Shown here piece after piece: positions 16,627 to 26,744 of a stretch of DNA of 64,000 nt; position 1 is the first letter of the stretch; the number at the start of each line of letters is the position of its first letter. The stretch covers positions 186,001-250,000 of the forward strand of contig CALMYJ010000011.1 of assembly GCA_937873715.1 (NCBI GenBank), read 5' to 3'. A program made the position numbers and the translations under genes. The notes under the pieces were generated by a model that was not told the origin of the DNA, did not search any database, and saw only the letters and a program-made list of their open reading frames with translations. Source of the stretch: an uncultured Chitinophagaceae bacterium (GTDB taxonomy: Bacteria; Bacteroidota; Bacteroidia; Chitinophagales; Chitinophagaceae).

Positions 16627-18417
16627 CTACATCCGCTCCGGCACCTGTATGCCTAATAACTGCATACCGCTTTTAATGGTGTTGGCCGTCATGTTTGCCA
16701 GCTTTAACCTTAAATGTTTTTTTGCGTCGCTTTCTGCATTGGCTACCGAGTGTGTGGCATAAAACGAATTAAAAGTTTGCGCCAGTTGAAATACATAATT
16801 AGCCACCAGCGAAGGGTTTTGTTCTTTGCAGGCCTGCTGCAGCACAGTACCGTATTGCTCCAGCAGCAGCAGCAGTTCTTTTTCCAGTGCCAGTAATGGG
16901 GTAGTGGTATCAATACTGCTGTTGTACCAGATTGTTTCGGGGTTTACTTTTCGCAATATGCTTTTTATACGGGCATGGGTATATTGTACAAAAGGGCCGG
17001 TAAAGCCATGAAAATCGATACTTTCCGTGGGATTGAATACCATCGTTTTTTTAGGGTCAACTCTAAGCAGGTAAAACTTGAGTGCGCCAAGAGCCAGTAC
17101 CCTATACAGTTCTTTAAGTTCATCTGCAGTAAAATCTTTCACTTTGCCGAGTGCTTCGGTATGCTGGCGTGCGGTATCCTCCATTTCATCCAGCAGGTCG
17201 TCGGCATCAACCACGGTGCCTTCACGGCTTTTCATTTTACCACTGGTAAGTTCCACCATCCCATAGCTTAGGTGGTATATTCCATCAGCATTGGGCATAC
17301 CCAGCTTTTGGCAAATGAGCTGCAGCACTTTCATATGATAGTTTTGCTCGTTGCCAATTACATAAATACTTTGGTCGATGTTGTACTGCTGGTATTTAAG
17401 TTGTGCCAGTCCAATATCCTGGGTGATGTACACAGAAGTGCCGTCTTTGCGCTGCACCAGTTTTTCATCAAGCCCGTCGGCTGTTAAATTTATCCATGTG
17501 CTGCCATCTTCTTTATGGTAAAATACTTTTTTATCTAAACCCTGTTTTACAATATCCTTACCCAGCAGGTAGGTATCGCTTTCATAATAAGTAATATCAA
17601 AATTGCTGCCAATGCGTTTGTAGGTTATATCAAATCCATCGTAAACCCATTGGTTCATTTTTTTCCAGAGTTCTATTACTTCGGGTTTGCCGGCTTCCCA
17701 GTCCAGCAGCATTTGCTGGGTTGCTTTCATAATAGGGGCTTCTTTTTCGGCTGTTTCTTTGTTGCTGCCTGCTGCCAGCAGTTCATCTACCTGGCGTTTG
17801 TATTCATTATTAAATTGTACATAGTAATTGCCTACAAAATGGTCGCCCTTAATACCAGTACTTTCAGGGGTGGCGCCGTTGGCAAACAGTTGCCAGGCAA
17901 TCATACTTTTGCAGATATGTATACCCCGGTCGTTTACGATGGCACTTTTAATCACTTCATAGCCATTCGCTTTCATAATTTCGCTAACACTCCAGCCTAA
18001 AAAATTATTTCTTAAATGGCCCAGGTGCAGTGGCTTATTGGTGTTGGGGCTGGAGTATTCAACCATTACCTTTTTACCATTCATTTCTTTTTTGCCATAG
18101 CAGCTATCGTTGTGATTTTTTTGGAGAATGCTAATCCAGTAATCGTCGGCAACTGTAAGGTTAAGAAAGCCTTTAATGATATTGAATTGTGTAAACAGCC
18201 CGGGATTGTTTTCCGTAAGGTGCTGGCCTAGGGTGTTGCCAATGCTGTCTGGCGATTGCTTCAGCATTTTTACCAATGAAAATAAAACAACGGTATAGTC
18301 GCCCTCAAACTCGGGCTTGGTTTGGTTAACCTGGAAATCTTTTTCTGTAAAAGGCTGTTGAAAAATTTGTGTTAAGCTGCTGGTAACGCTCTGCTGGATG
18401 CTGCTAATAATACTCAT
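16627..18417 (-). CDS. argS: Arginyl-tRNA synthetase
   Basis: Charges tRNA-Arg; class I synthetase of 596 residues. Visible: the N-terminal additional domain, the HIGH-type motif LHLGHLR after SPNTNKP, the KMSKS-region variant GKMKSREGTVV, and the C-terminal DALR anticodon-binding domain ending LLGIQVPERM. The frame extends upstream to 18453, but the ATG at 18417 gives the usual N-terminus, and a promoter match (18422-18454) lies immediately before it, which excludes the longer form if that promoter is used. Confidence 0.97.
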   Translation of the reverse strand: MSIISSIQQSVTSSLTQIFQQPFTEKDFQVNQTKPEFEGDYTVVLFSLVKMLKQSPDSIGNTLGQHLTENNPGLFTQFNIIKGFLNLTVADDYWISILQKNHNDSCYGKKEMNGKKVMVEYSSPNTNKPLHLGHLRNNFLGWSVSEIMKANGYEVIKSAIVNDRGIHICKSMIAWQLFANGATPESTGIKGDHFVGNYYVQFNNEYKRQVDELLAAGSNKETAEKEAPIMKATQQMLLDWEAGKPEVIELWKKMNQWVYDGFDITYKRIGSNFDITYYESDTYLLGKDIVKQGLDKKVFYHKEDGSTWINLTADGLDEKLVQRKDGTSVYITQDIGLAQLKYQQYNIDQSIYVIGNEQNYHMKVLQLICQKLGMPNADGIYHLSYGMVELTSGKMKSREGTVVDADDLLDEMEDTARQHTEALGKVKDFTADELKELYRVLALGALKFYLLRVDPKKTMVFNPTESIDFHGFTGPFVQYTHARIKSILRKVNPETIWYNSSIDTTTPLLALEKELLLLLEQYGTVLQQACKEQNPSLVANYVFQLAQTFNSFYATHSVANAESDAKKHLRLKLANMTANTIKSGMQLLGIQVPERM

Positions 18418-18421
18418 GCGG

Positions 18422-18454
18422 CAAAAGTAATAAAAGCAGGCTGCACAAAACAAA
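18422..18454 (-). promoter_or_regulatory. Candidate argS promoter abutting the start codon
   Basis: On the minus strand TTTG (18451-18454), a 21-base spacer and TACTTTTG (18422-18429) match the Bacteroidota consensus. The -7 element ends 4 bases before the argS ATG (18417), so the transcript would be leaderless or nearly so. Confidence 0.5.
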
Positions 18455-18627
18455 CCCGGGGTAGTACAAATGCTTTCGCTAAAAAATTGGGGGTTCCAGT
18501 AGCGTAAATCAGGCCCGGCCTGTGTACTGTTGATACTTCATTTTAAATACTGCAATACCTTTTTTGTAAAAAAGTATAAAGTGAACTGCAAATTTTATAA
18601 ATTCGTCCACTTATTTTTAAAAAATTT

Positions 18628-21600
18628 ATGAAATACTTCTGCTTTTTACTTTTTTTTGCTTTAAGCATAACCACTACAGTATACGCCCAACCGCCACTTA
18701 ACATCAATAACCAGGTAAAAAAAACAGGCCGTGCAGCTTCAAAAGCTTTGCCGGAAAATGCTTTAATACCGGTTAACCCCACCAAGAGTACATTAAAAAA
18801 AGACAGGTGTGGTTTTGCCCTTATGATGCAGCGTGCCAGCCAGAAAGGTTACAATGAAGCGGCGTACGAGGAAGCATTTACCCGGCTGGTTAAAAAGCGT
18901 ATCGCCAGCAGTCAAACTGCCTTTACAGGCATAGTTACCATACCGGTAGTATTTCATTGTATTTACCGCAATGGTCAGTCGGTTTCCAATACCAACCCAA
19001 ATCTTACAGCGGCAAAATACCAGGCCCAGTTAGACCAGTTGAATAAAGATTACGCCAACCTCTCCGGCTCGGCGTTTGGCGTTGCCACAGATGTGCGTAT
19101 CCGTTTTTGCCTTGCTGTTGTAGATACTGCAGGCAGACCCATGACTGAGCCGGGCATCGATCGTATTAACGGCAATTCAAGGGGATGGAGCAATACCAAC
19201 AACCTGAATGATGATGCGCTGGTAGAATATTTTGAAAGCACCATTAAGCCGGCATCTGTATGGGATCCGTATAGCTATTTTAATATCTGGACTGCTGCTA
19301 TGAATACCAGCGGCTTATTGGGCTACGCCACCTTTCCGTCTTTAAGCACTTTGCCGGGGCTGGATAATACCGAAACAGACCTTAATGCCGGAGTAATTAT
19401 CAACTGGCAGGCCATAGGCAGTACCAGTTCGCCCGGGCAGGATGAAGACTATGGCTTTGGCCGTACGCTTACACACGAAACCGGTCATTTTTTAGGCTTA
19501 CGACATATTTGGGGCGATGCTGACTGTGGTAATGATTACTGTGCCGATACGCCGCCGCACGACGATGCAACAACTGGCTGCCCGACACCTGGTGTACTCA
19601 ACAATTGTACACCATCCCAGGCAAGGATGTTTCAGAATTATATGGACTATAGTTCAGATGCCTGCCTCAATACATTTACTGCCGACCAGGCCCTGCGTTG
19701 CCAGGCAGCTATGGACAATAGCCCAAGAAGGTTTACACTTATTGCGTCAAAAGCCTGCCAGGCCAGGGCCGCTAATGCCGTGCAGTTTGCTGCTGCAAGG
19801 GCTTTGGTGGTTAGCGAAGCTGGTATTACCGGCCAGTGCCCGGCCACAAAATCGTACAGCTTTAATATATATGTGTCAGACAAATCAAGCGCTGCCGCAA
19901 CGCTTAATTTTTATGTTGCAGGCGGTATAGCAACCCTCCATAAAGATTTTACAATTGCCACGCCGCAGGTTACTTATACGGCTAATGATAATGCTGTAAA
20001 AACACTTACCATTACCATTATCGACGACGAGGTAACCGAAGGAACAGAAACCATTGAAATTGGTTATACCATATCGGGCAGTGGTGTAGTGCCGGGGCCG
20101 GAAAAACAAACCATTGTGCTCAGTATTACCGATGATGATGCAGGGCAAACGGCTATTAATACCATCACGCCTGTAAAAACGCTTTTAAATGAAAATTTTA
20201 ATGCCTCTGCCACAATACCGGAAGGATGGTTTACCGAAGTATATGATGATGGAACAGGCGGCTATACCCCCAATCAGTGGGTGATAAGCGCTAATGGTGG
20301 TACCGGTACTAATGGTAATGCCGCACATATCAGCAGGAGTGTAGATACTAAAATCAACCAGTATAGCAATACAGCAATTTCGGATGCCTACCTGTTTACA
20401 CCGCTGCTGGATGGCATGGGAGTTCGGGGTATTACTGCCACATTTAAATGGCGCTGCCTTGGCGAAGCAGGCTACGATATGGGTTATATTGGTTATATAC
20501 CCGAAGGGCAGGCGGTAACTGCTGAAAATGTGCTGTACTTTGATACGGCATTTTACGGGCTTGCTGCAGGTACATCGGCACGTACGGCCACCATTACCCT
20601 GCCTGTAGCCTTAAGTAACAGCAAGTTTCACCTTGTATTCAACTGGTATAATGATGAAAGCGCCGGTAGCAACCCTCCATTTACCATAGATGATATTGTG
20701 GTAACAGGCCAGTATTTTACTGTGGCTGCAGCCGCCGGAGCAGATACTGCATTTGTACAATATGCCGGGCAAACGGTTGATTATTATAGCAGGGCTTCGG
20801 GCAGCGGTATTATTGCAACAGTAAGTAATTTAAATGAGGATGTGGGTTGTATACAGGCCGCAGTGCAGCAGTCGGGTACAGGGCGTAAAATATTGCTCAG
20901 TGGTGCCGGGGGATATTATCGCACTGATAAAGTAATATCATTAATGCCTGCTTTGGGCAATACTACTGCTGTATACCAGGCTACACTGTATTATTCAACC
21001 GAAGAGTTGAGTAATGCATGGAATGTAGCCGAAATACCTCAGCTTAAACTTATAAAAATTAAGGAAGGTGTTGATTTAACTACCACCATTGCAGCTTCAG
21101 ATATAGAAGTAACCACGCCGGTATTTGCTGATAAATCTCAGCAGGGTTATTACAGCTATACGGGCAGCTTTACCGGTTTTTCGCAGTTTATGCTGGGCTT
21201 TCCCACATCGGCGCTGCCGGTACAGTACAGCAGTTTTACAGCAATGGCAAAAGGAAAGGTAATCGTACTGTCGTGGACTACTGCGCAGGAACTGAACAAT
21301 AAAGGCTTTTGGATAGAGCGGAGTGTTGATGCGGTGCAATTTGAAACAATAGCCTGGGTACAGGGCAGGGGTAGTACTATGCTGCAGAGTAACTATACTT
21401 ATACAGATAATTTTGTTGTGGCTGGCAACAGTTACTATTATCGCTTACGCCAGGTGAATACTGATGGAGGGGTAACCTTATCGGCAGTAAGGCAGGTAAG
21501 GCTTACAGGCACAGGTGTTACGGTAACCATTAGCCCGGTACCGGCAAGGGATGTGCTGCATATATGGATACAGGGTGGATACAATAGTGCAGATATGGCT

Positions 21601-21759
21601 TTGGTAAATATGCATGGCCAGTTGGTAAGGCAGGTACGCCAGGTGAACTTGCAGGGCAGCCAGCAAAAAGTAGATATTAAAAATTTACCTCCCGGTATTT
21701 ATACGCTGCACCTTGCCATGCCCGGCGAAAAGCTGATTAAAAAAATAGTGATTGAATAA
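18628..21759 (+). CDS. Secreted M43-type (pappalysin-like) zinc metalloprotease with T9SS sorting domain
   Basis: A 1043-residue secreted protein. Signal peptide 1-21; metzincin-type zinc site HETGHFLGLRH (His283, Glu284, His287, His293) followed by the GDADCGNDYCADTPP region typical of M43 peptidases and a Met-turn (NYMDYSSDAC near 337). Then a Calx-beta-like segment (about 395-500), a jelly-roll-like segment (about 515-690), and a C-terminal T9SS type A sorting domain (about 968-1043, ending GEKLIKKIVIE). It is probably exported through the type IX system and released or anchored outside, digesting protein. The terminator at 21775-21807 follows. Confidence 0.92.
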   Translation: MKYFCFLLFFALSITTTVYAQPPLNINNQVKKTGRAASKALPENALIPVNPTKSTLKKDRCGFALMMQRASQKGYNEAAYEEAFTRLVKKRIASSQTAFTGIVTIPVVFHCIYRNGQSVSNTNPNLTAAKYQAQLDQLNKDYANLSGSAFGVATDVRIRFCLAVVDTAGRPMTEPGIDRINGNSRGWSNTNNLNDDALVEYFESTIKPASVWDPYSYFNIWTAAMNTSGLLGYATFPSLSTLPGLDNTETDLNAGVIINWQAIGSTSSPGQDEDYGFGRTLTHETGHFLGLRHIWGDADCGNDYCADTPPHDDATTGCPTPGVLNNCTPSQARMFQNYMDYSSDACLNTFTADQALRCQAAMDNSPRRFTLIASKACQARAANAVQFAAARALVVSEAGITGQCPATKSYSFNIYVSDKSSAAATLNFYVAGGIATLHKDFTIATPQVTYTANDNAVKTLTITIIDDEVTEGTETIEIGYTISGSGVVPGPEKQTIVLSITDDDAGQTAINTITPVKTLLNENFNASATIPEGWFTEVYDDGTGGYTPNQWVISANGGTGTNGNAAHISRSVDTKINQYSNTAISDAYLFTPLLDGMGVRGITATFKWRCLGEAGYDMGYIGYIPEGQAVTAENVLYFDTAFYGLAAGTSARTATITLPVALSNSKFHLVFNWYNDESAGSNPPFTIDDIVVTGQYFTVAAAAGADTAFVQYAGQTVDYYSRASGSGIIATVSNLNEDVGCIQAAVQQSGTGRKILLSGAGGYYRTDKVISLMPALGNTTAVYQATLYYSTEELSNAWNVAEIPQLKLIKIKEGVDLTTTIAASDIEVTTPVFADKSQQGYYSYTGSFTGFSQFMLGFPTSALPVQYSSFTAMAKGKVIVLSWTTAQELNNKGFWIERSVDAVQFETIAWVQGRGSTMLQSNYTYTDNFVVAGNSYYYRLRQVNTDGGVTLSAVRQVRLTGTGVTVTISPVPARDVLHIWIQGGYNSADMALVNMHGQLVRQVRQVNLQGSQQKVDIKNLPPGIYTLHLAMPGEKLIKKIVIE

Positions 21760-21774
21760 AACGTTGGTGCGTTC

Positions 21775-21807
21775 AAAAAAAGGGCTGGTTATTGCAGCCC
21801 CTTTTTT
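21775..21807. terminator. Bidirectional rho-independent terminator
   Basis: Stem GGGCTG/CAGCCC with loop GTTATTG is flanked by an A-run on the left and a T-run on the right, so it can stop transcription from both converging genes (metalloprotease and flippase). It overlaps the last codons of the flippase gene. Confidence 0.75.
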
Positions 21808-23306
21808 ATACCTGTTTTTTTAAGAAATGTTTGCCATACGGGCTGCAAATCAGATGAAAGCCGGAGTGTAACTACGCCATAAATATACAGTATCAGGAAG
21901 GTGCTGCTGCGAAGCACCATCCACCAAAAGCCCTGTTGATGCCTGAACAGCAGCCAGCAAATAAAGTAAACCACTATGGCCAGCAGCAGTGTGTACAGTG
22001 TTTTGATGGTAAATGGCTGCAGCTTGTACCGCTTTAGCAGGAGCCAGTACCGGATGCTGTTGTATACAAAAAAGGCAATGAGTGTGGCCACTGGGGGGCC
22101 AATGATGCCTAAGCTGCTTTTGGTTAAAAAATAGGTAAGCGGCAGCGTTAGTGCCAGCAGTATGGTGCCGGTATAAAATTCAAATCGCCAAAGGGTGGAA
22201 GTAGCAATAATTTGTGCATTGACACCGGTACCCATATCCATGATACGGTACAGGCCAACAAAGAAGAAAACCCATTTGGCATCGAGATAACCTTTTTGCA
22301 GGTTAAAAGTGAATATGCCATCGGTAAAATTGAGCCATATTAAGGTAAACATGCCGGCAGCAAATATGAGTTGATTGATAGAGGACTGCCTGTAAATTTT
22401 TAATATCCTGCCCATATCCTTATCCTTCCATGCCTGTGATAAAGGCCCGATAGAAGATGCGATAATTCCCCTTTGTGGTGCCTGCACAATACTGGCCATA
22501 TATTGCCCCAGCGAAAAAACGGCTACGTCGGCCAGGCCGTCCGGCATAACTGAAGCAATTACCAGCGAATCAAATATGAGGGAGATACCATAAATAAGTG
22601 TGCCGCCAAATACAAAAGAAATGAGCGACAGGATTTTTTTATAGTATTTACGGGTTACAAGGCTCGCAGTAAAAGTGAAATTGATTTCTTTTTTTGAAAA
22701 CAGGTACAATAGCAATATCAACGCTGTTGCAATATAGGTAAAGGCATAAATTTTTATAAATACATCAAACGAAGTGATAACTGCTGCAAAACTCAATACA
22801 ATAAGCAGTGTGGTAAACAGGCGAAATTGAATTTCACGCAGGTAATTGGTAATTACAGCCCTGCGCAACTGCCAGGCAAATGCTTCGAGCACACTAAATA
22901 AAGTGAGCCCAAAGCCGAGTGGAAAAATCCAGTAATAATATTTAACCAGCAGGGGAGAGTTTTTACCAAACTTTAAAATGATGAGATCTTTAAAATAAAT
23001 GCCGCCCGCCATTACCAGCAAAAAACCAAATGCAGCAACCACGATGGCCCAGGTAAGCATATCATTTTGCGCCTGTTGCAGGTTGCTTTTATAATAAGGA
23101 AAAAACTTGCCAATATAGGAGGGCATGCCAAAATTGGCTACGGCAAACATAAGGCTGGCCACTGCTACGAATATGCCCACCAGCCCATACTCTTCCTGGC
23201 TAAAGCCGCCTTCTTTTGTAAATAAATATGTGTTTAAAAAGCCAAGGGCAAATCCAATATAAACCATTACCGACGAAATGATGCTTTGCCTTCTTATTTG
23301 GCTCAT
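21789..23306 (-). CDS. Polysaccharide biosynthesis (Wzx/MATE-like) flippase
   Basis: A 505-residue membrane protein with about 14 hydrophobic helices and a short N-terminal MSQIRRQSIISS segment, the usual opening of oligosaccharide flippases of the MOP superfamily. These move lipid-linked sugars across the inner membrane for O-antigen, capsule or exopolysaccharide. No glycosyltransferases adjoin, so the sugar product is unknown. The gene reads toward the metalloprotease gene and shares its terminator. It ends 21 bases downstream of the M1 peptidase gene's stop on the other side. Confidence 0.85.
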   Translation of the reverse strand: MSQIRRQSIISSVMVYIGFALGFLNTYLFTKEGGFSQEEYGLVGIFVAVASLMFAVANFGMPSYIGKFFPYYKSNLQQAQNDMLTWAIVVAAFGFLLVMAGGIYFKDLIILKFGKNSPLLVKYYYWIFPLGFGLTLFSVLEAFAWQLRRAVITNYLREIQFRLFTTLLIVLSFAAVITSFDVFIKIYAFTYIATALILLLYLFSKKEINFTFTASLVTRKYYKKILSLISFVFGGTLIYGISLIFDSLVIASVMPDGLADVAVFSLGQYMASIVQAPQRGIIASSIGPLSQAWKDKDMGRILKIYRQSSINQLIFAAGMFTLIWLNFTDGIFTFNLQKGYLDAKWVFFFVGLYRIMDMGTGVNAQIIATSTLWRFEFYTGTILLALTLPLTYFLTKSSLGIIGPPVATLIAFFVYNSIRYWLLLKRYKLQPFTIKTLYTLLLAIVVYFICWLLFRHQQGFWWMVLRSSTFLILYIYGVVTLRLSSDLQPVWQTFLKKTGIKKGLQ

Positions 23307-23326
23307 ACGCTTGTTTGTGCGCTAAA

Positions 23327-25009
23327 TTAATCCAGCTTTTTTGTAAAGATGTAAAAATTTGGATCTGGTATAAATGCCGTACCGGGGTCTTTACGCAACG
23401 GCAAAGTTTGCCAGGCTTCTGTTGGGGTTATCCATTTTTTCGTTTTAAGGTTTGTTTTAACCGGCATTGTAAAACCGGGGATGCAGTTGGTGAACCTGTA
23501 TTGCAGCGTATCGCCCTGTTGCCTGTATTCCAGTACGGGTACCTGTGGCTGGCGCAGGTACTGTTCAAAAATTTTATCAAAATTGATATTGCTTTGGGTG
23601 CTGATATAGTTTTCAATTTGAGCCGTGGTTACTGTTTGATGATAAAAATTACTGCCCAGCCCACGCAGTATTTTACGAAATTTTTTATCGTTGTTAATGA
23701 TGTAACGAATCGTATGCAGCAGGTTAGCGCCTTTGCTGTACATATCGCCGCTGCCTTCTTTATTTACACCATATGTGCCAATGATGGTTTTTTTGTTGGC
23801 TATATTTTTACGCAGACCGCTTATATAGGCCGTTCCGGCTGCTTTACCATAATAATATTCCGTATACAATGTTTCGCTGTAGCAGGTAAAACCTTCCTGC
23901 ACCCACATATCGGCAATATCTTTTGTAGTGATGTTGTTGCCAAACCATTCGTGCCCGGCTTCATGTACAATAATATAGTCCCACTTCAGCCCCCATCCGC
24001 TTTTGCTGAGGTCGCGGCCACGATAACCATTCTGGTATCCGTTACCGTAAGCCACAGCGCTTTGATGTTCCATGCCCAGGTGCGGTGATTCTACCAGTTT
24101 AAAACCATCCGCATAAAAAGGATAAGGACCAAACCAGTATTCAAATGCTTTCATCATTTTGGCAACAGCGGTAAAATGTGTTTTTGCCCGGTTAAGGTTA
24201 GAGTCAAGCACCCAGTAATCCATGGTGAGTTTTCCTTTTTCGCCTTTATAGATTTCACCAAAATGTACATACTTGCCGATATAGGGAACGATATTGTAAT
24301 TATTGATGGGGTTTACCACAGCCCATGTATAAGTGGCTGTGCCATCCGTGTTGTTTGTTTTGTTACTTAACCGGCCGTTACTAACGGCTACGAGTGTGTC
24401 TGGTATGGTGAAATGCATTTCGGCGCTATCAGGCTCATCGGCCTGGTAATCTTTGCAGGGGTACCATACGCTAGCCCCAAGTCCCTGGCAGGCTACCGAT
24501 ACCCAGGGGCTTCCGCTACTGTCTTTACTCCATATCAGGCCACCATCCCATGGCGGCCTGATAGCAACCCGGGGCTTGCCATGATAATACACCGTAAGGG
24601 TTTTATCCGTATCATCTGCAAACTCTGTTTGTATAAAATAGGCATTGCCGTCTTTGATAATATCCTTGGGAAAATATTTTTTTTGATAACGTTTTGTGGC
24701 AGAACGTGGGTTTGCAGGTGTTGCAGAAATTTCCAGCAACATGCTGTCAATAATCATCGGGTCCTGCAAATCAATCTGCATCAGTTTCCCGGTTTTAAGC
24801 GGCCTGAAACTAATACGGTTATAACCACTGATACTGCTGTCGGTAATGTTAAAACGAACATTTAGGTTGTATTTGCTGGCATTCCACCATTCCCTGCCCG
24901 GGCCGTTGCTGCCCCTTAGTGTATCGGCATGTGTGGTAGTTTGGGCATTGGAAACAAAAGTTGAAAGGGTAAAGAGCGTAACAAAAAATAGCTTAATTAT
25001 GCTTGTCAT
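23327..25009 (-). CDS. M1 family aminopeptidase, exported
   Basis: A 560-residue zinc peptidase with a signal peptide (about 1-23). The active site is HEAGH at 349-353 with third ligand Glu372, spaced as HExxH-x18-E; the substrate-anchoring GMEH (HLGMEH) precedes it at about 312. It has the N-terminal beta-sandwich and catalytic domain but lacks the large C-terminal helical domain of PepN, giving the short form common in Bacteroidota. A TTG lies upstream at 25012; the ATG at 25009 is preferred. Divergent from the peptide-binding lipoprotein gene, which suggests joint peptide use. Confidence 0.92.
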   Translation of the reverse strand: MTSIIKLFFVTLFTLSTFVSNAQTTTHADTLRGSNGPGREWWNASKYNLNVRFNITDSSISGYNRISFRPLKTGKLMQIDLQDPMIIDSMLLEISATPANPRSATKRYQKKYFPKDIIKDGNAYFIQTEFADDTDKTLTVYYHGKPRVAIRPPWDGGLIWSKDSSGSPWVSVACQGLGASVWYPCKDYQADEPDSAEMHFTIPDTLVAVSNGRLSNKTNNTDGTATYTWAVVNPINNYNIVPYIGKYVHFGEIYKGEKGKLTMDYWVLDSNLNRAKTHFTAVAKMMKAFEYWFGPYPFYADGFKLVESPHLGMEHQSAVAYGNGYQNGYRGRDLSKSGWGLKWDYIIVHEAGHEWFGNNITTKDIADMWVQEGFTCYSETLYTEYYYGKAAGTAYISGLRKNIANKKTIIGTYGVNKEGSGDMYSKGANLLHTIRYIINNDKKFRKILRGLGSNFYHQTVTTAQIENYISTQSNINFDKIFEQYLRQPQVPVLEYRQQGDTLQYRFTNCIPGFTMPVKTNLKTKKWITPTEAWQTLPLRKDPGTAFIPDPNFYIFTKKLD

Positions 25010-25054
25010 CAATAGTGTTTTAATTCGCTAATTTAGATTTCTTTTATTGTATTT

Positions 25055-26698
25055 ATGCGCCTTTCAGTCAAATATCCATTGCCGGTAACGCTTATGTTGA
25101 TGCTATTTATTTTAATGGCTATTGCCTGCAACAATAACCGGCAATCGGCTAAGAAAATTTTTCGTTACAACGAACAGGCTGGTATTGCTTCGCTGGATCC
25201 TGCATTTGCCAAAAACCAAAGTATAATGTGGGCAGTACACCAGTTGTACAGCACCCTGCTGGAAGTAGACAGTGCCATGCAACTGCGGCCTATACTAGCT
25301 TCACGTTGGGAAGCAGACGTTACCAACACCCTCTATACTTTTTACCTGCGAACCGATGTTTTTTTTCATGATGATGCCTGTTTTGCTGATGGCAAAGGCC
25401 GTAAGTTAACGGCAGCAGATGTGCTGTATAGTTTTAATCGCCTTATAGATAAATCTGTAGCCAGCCCGGGCTCCTGGATATTTAACAGCCGGGTAGATAC
25501 GGTGCAGCCTTTTAAAGCGCTGAATGATTCTGTATTTCAATTAAAGTTATTGCGTCCTTTTCAACCTATACTGGGTATATTAAGTATGCAATACTGCAGT
25601 ATTGTGCCGCATGAAGCGGTTGAAAAATATGGAGAGCATTTTCGCAGCCATCCTGTGGGCACGGGTCCTTTTCAACTGGTGCGTTGGGCAGAGGGGCAGG
25701 CAATGGTATTAAAACGGCATACAAATTATTTTGAACAGGATGAAAATGCTGTGCAGTTGCCTTATCTGGATGGGATAAAAATTTCTTTTTTCGACAGCAA
25801 GGCTACAGAGTTTTTAGAGTTCAGGCAGGGCAGATTAGACTTTGTAAACGATATAGAGGCTTCTTTTAAAGATGAAGTACTCACTAAAACGGGAAGCCTC
25901 AAAAAAGTGTGGACAGATAAGGTAGTGCTTCAAAAGCATCCATACCTGAATATAGAATACCTTGGGATACTGGTAGAAGATAGCAACCCGCTGGTGAAAA
26001 GCTCACCGCTGCGTTTAAAAAAAATCAGGCAGGCGATTAATTATGCATTTGATCGCCGTAAGATGATGTTGTACCTGCGTAATTCAATTGGTATTGCAGC
26101 AGAGAGTGGTTTTGTGCCGCAGGGTATGCCCGGTTTTAATGCCGATGCTGTAAAGGGCTACACTTACCGGCCTGATGTAGCGAAGCGGTTGTTGCAGGAG
26201 GCTGGTTATGGCAACGGTCGCTCCTTCCCGGTAGTAAAATTATATACGGTACCTGTGTATGCCGATCTTGCAGGCTATATTGCCAATGAACTTTTACAAG
26301 CCGGCATCAGGGTAGAAGTAGAAGTGATGCAAAAAAGTGTGCTGCTGGAGCAAACCGCCAAATCGCAGGCACTTTTTTTCCGGGCAAGCTGGATAGCTGA
26401 TTACCCTGATGCTGAAAATTATCTTTCTGTGTTTTATGGTAAAAATCCGGCACCGCCCAACTATACCCGTTATCAGAATAGCCAATTTGATGTACTCTAT
26501 GAAAGGGCAGTTGCAGAAACAAATGACTCTTTGCGGTACTTATTGTACCAGCAAATGGATAAGCTAATCCTTGCAGATGCCCCTGTAGTGCCCTTATGGT
26601 ATGATATGGCCATTCACCTGGTACAGCCCTATGTAAAGGGATTGGCACCCAACAGCCTCAACCTGCTGGAACTTAGAAAGGTAAGGATAGAAAAATAA
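25055..26698 (+). CDS. Peptide-type ABC transporter substrate-binding lipoprotein (SBP family 5)
   Basis: A 547-residue lipoprotein with lipobox MAIAC (Cys25). The family 5 solute-binding fold shows LDPAFAKN, a KLTAADVLYSFNRL segment (the usual LTAxDVxxSxxR), GTGPFQL, and a C-terminal PLWYD region. Relatives bind oligopeptides or similar ligands. No permease or ATPase genes adjoin, so it is an orphan component that may work with a transporter elsewhere or by another route. It lies divergently from the exported M1 peptidase, 45 bases apart, and ends just before the toxin-antitoxin pair. Confidence 0.9.
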   Translation: MRLSVKYPLPVTLMLMLFILMAIACNNNRQSAKKIFRYNEQAGIASLDPAFAKNQSIMWAVHQLYSTLLEVDSAMQLRPILASRWEADVTNTLYTFYLRTDVFFHDDACFADGKGRKLTAADVLYSFNRLIDKSVASPGSWIFNSRVDTVQPFKALNDSVFQLKLLRPFQPILGILSMQYCSIVPHEAVEKYGEHFRSHPVGTGPFQLVRWAEGQAMVLKRHTNYFEQDENAVQLPYLDGIKISFFDSKATEFLEFRQGRLDFVNDIEASFKDEVLTKTGSLKKVWTDKVVLQKHPYLNIEYLGILVEDSNPLVKSSPLRLKKIRQAINYAFDRRKMMLYLRNSIGIAAESGFVPQGMPGFNADAVKGYTYRPDVAKRLLQEAGYGNGRSFPVVKLYTVPVYADLAGYIANELLQAGIRVEVEVMQKSVLLEQTAKSQALFFRASWIADYPDAENYLSVFYGKNPAPPNYTRYQNSQFDVLYERAVAETNDSLRYLLYQQMDKLILADAPVVPLWYDMAIHLVQPYVKGLAPNSLNLLELRKVRIEK

Positions 26699-26741
26699 TT
26701 TGGACAAAATTCTTTAAAATTGGGAAATTTGTCTAAATTTG
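26699..26741. promoter_or_regulatory. Candidate operator and -7 element of the toxin-antitoxin pair
   Basis: TTTGGACAAA (26699-26708) and TTTGTCTAAA (26728-26737) form an inverted repeat matching at 9 of 10 positions with a 19-base spacer. TAAATTTG (26734-26741), a full match to TAnnTTTG, overlaps the right arm and ends 3 bases before the antitoxin ATG. An autorepressor binding here would block the promoter. No TTG is at a proper -33 distance. Confidence 0.45.
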
Positions 26742-26744
26742 GGT

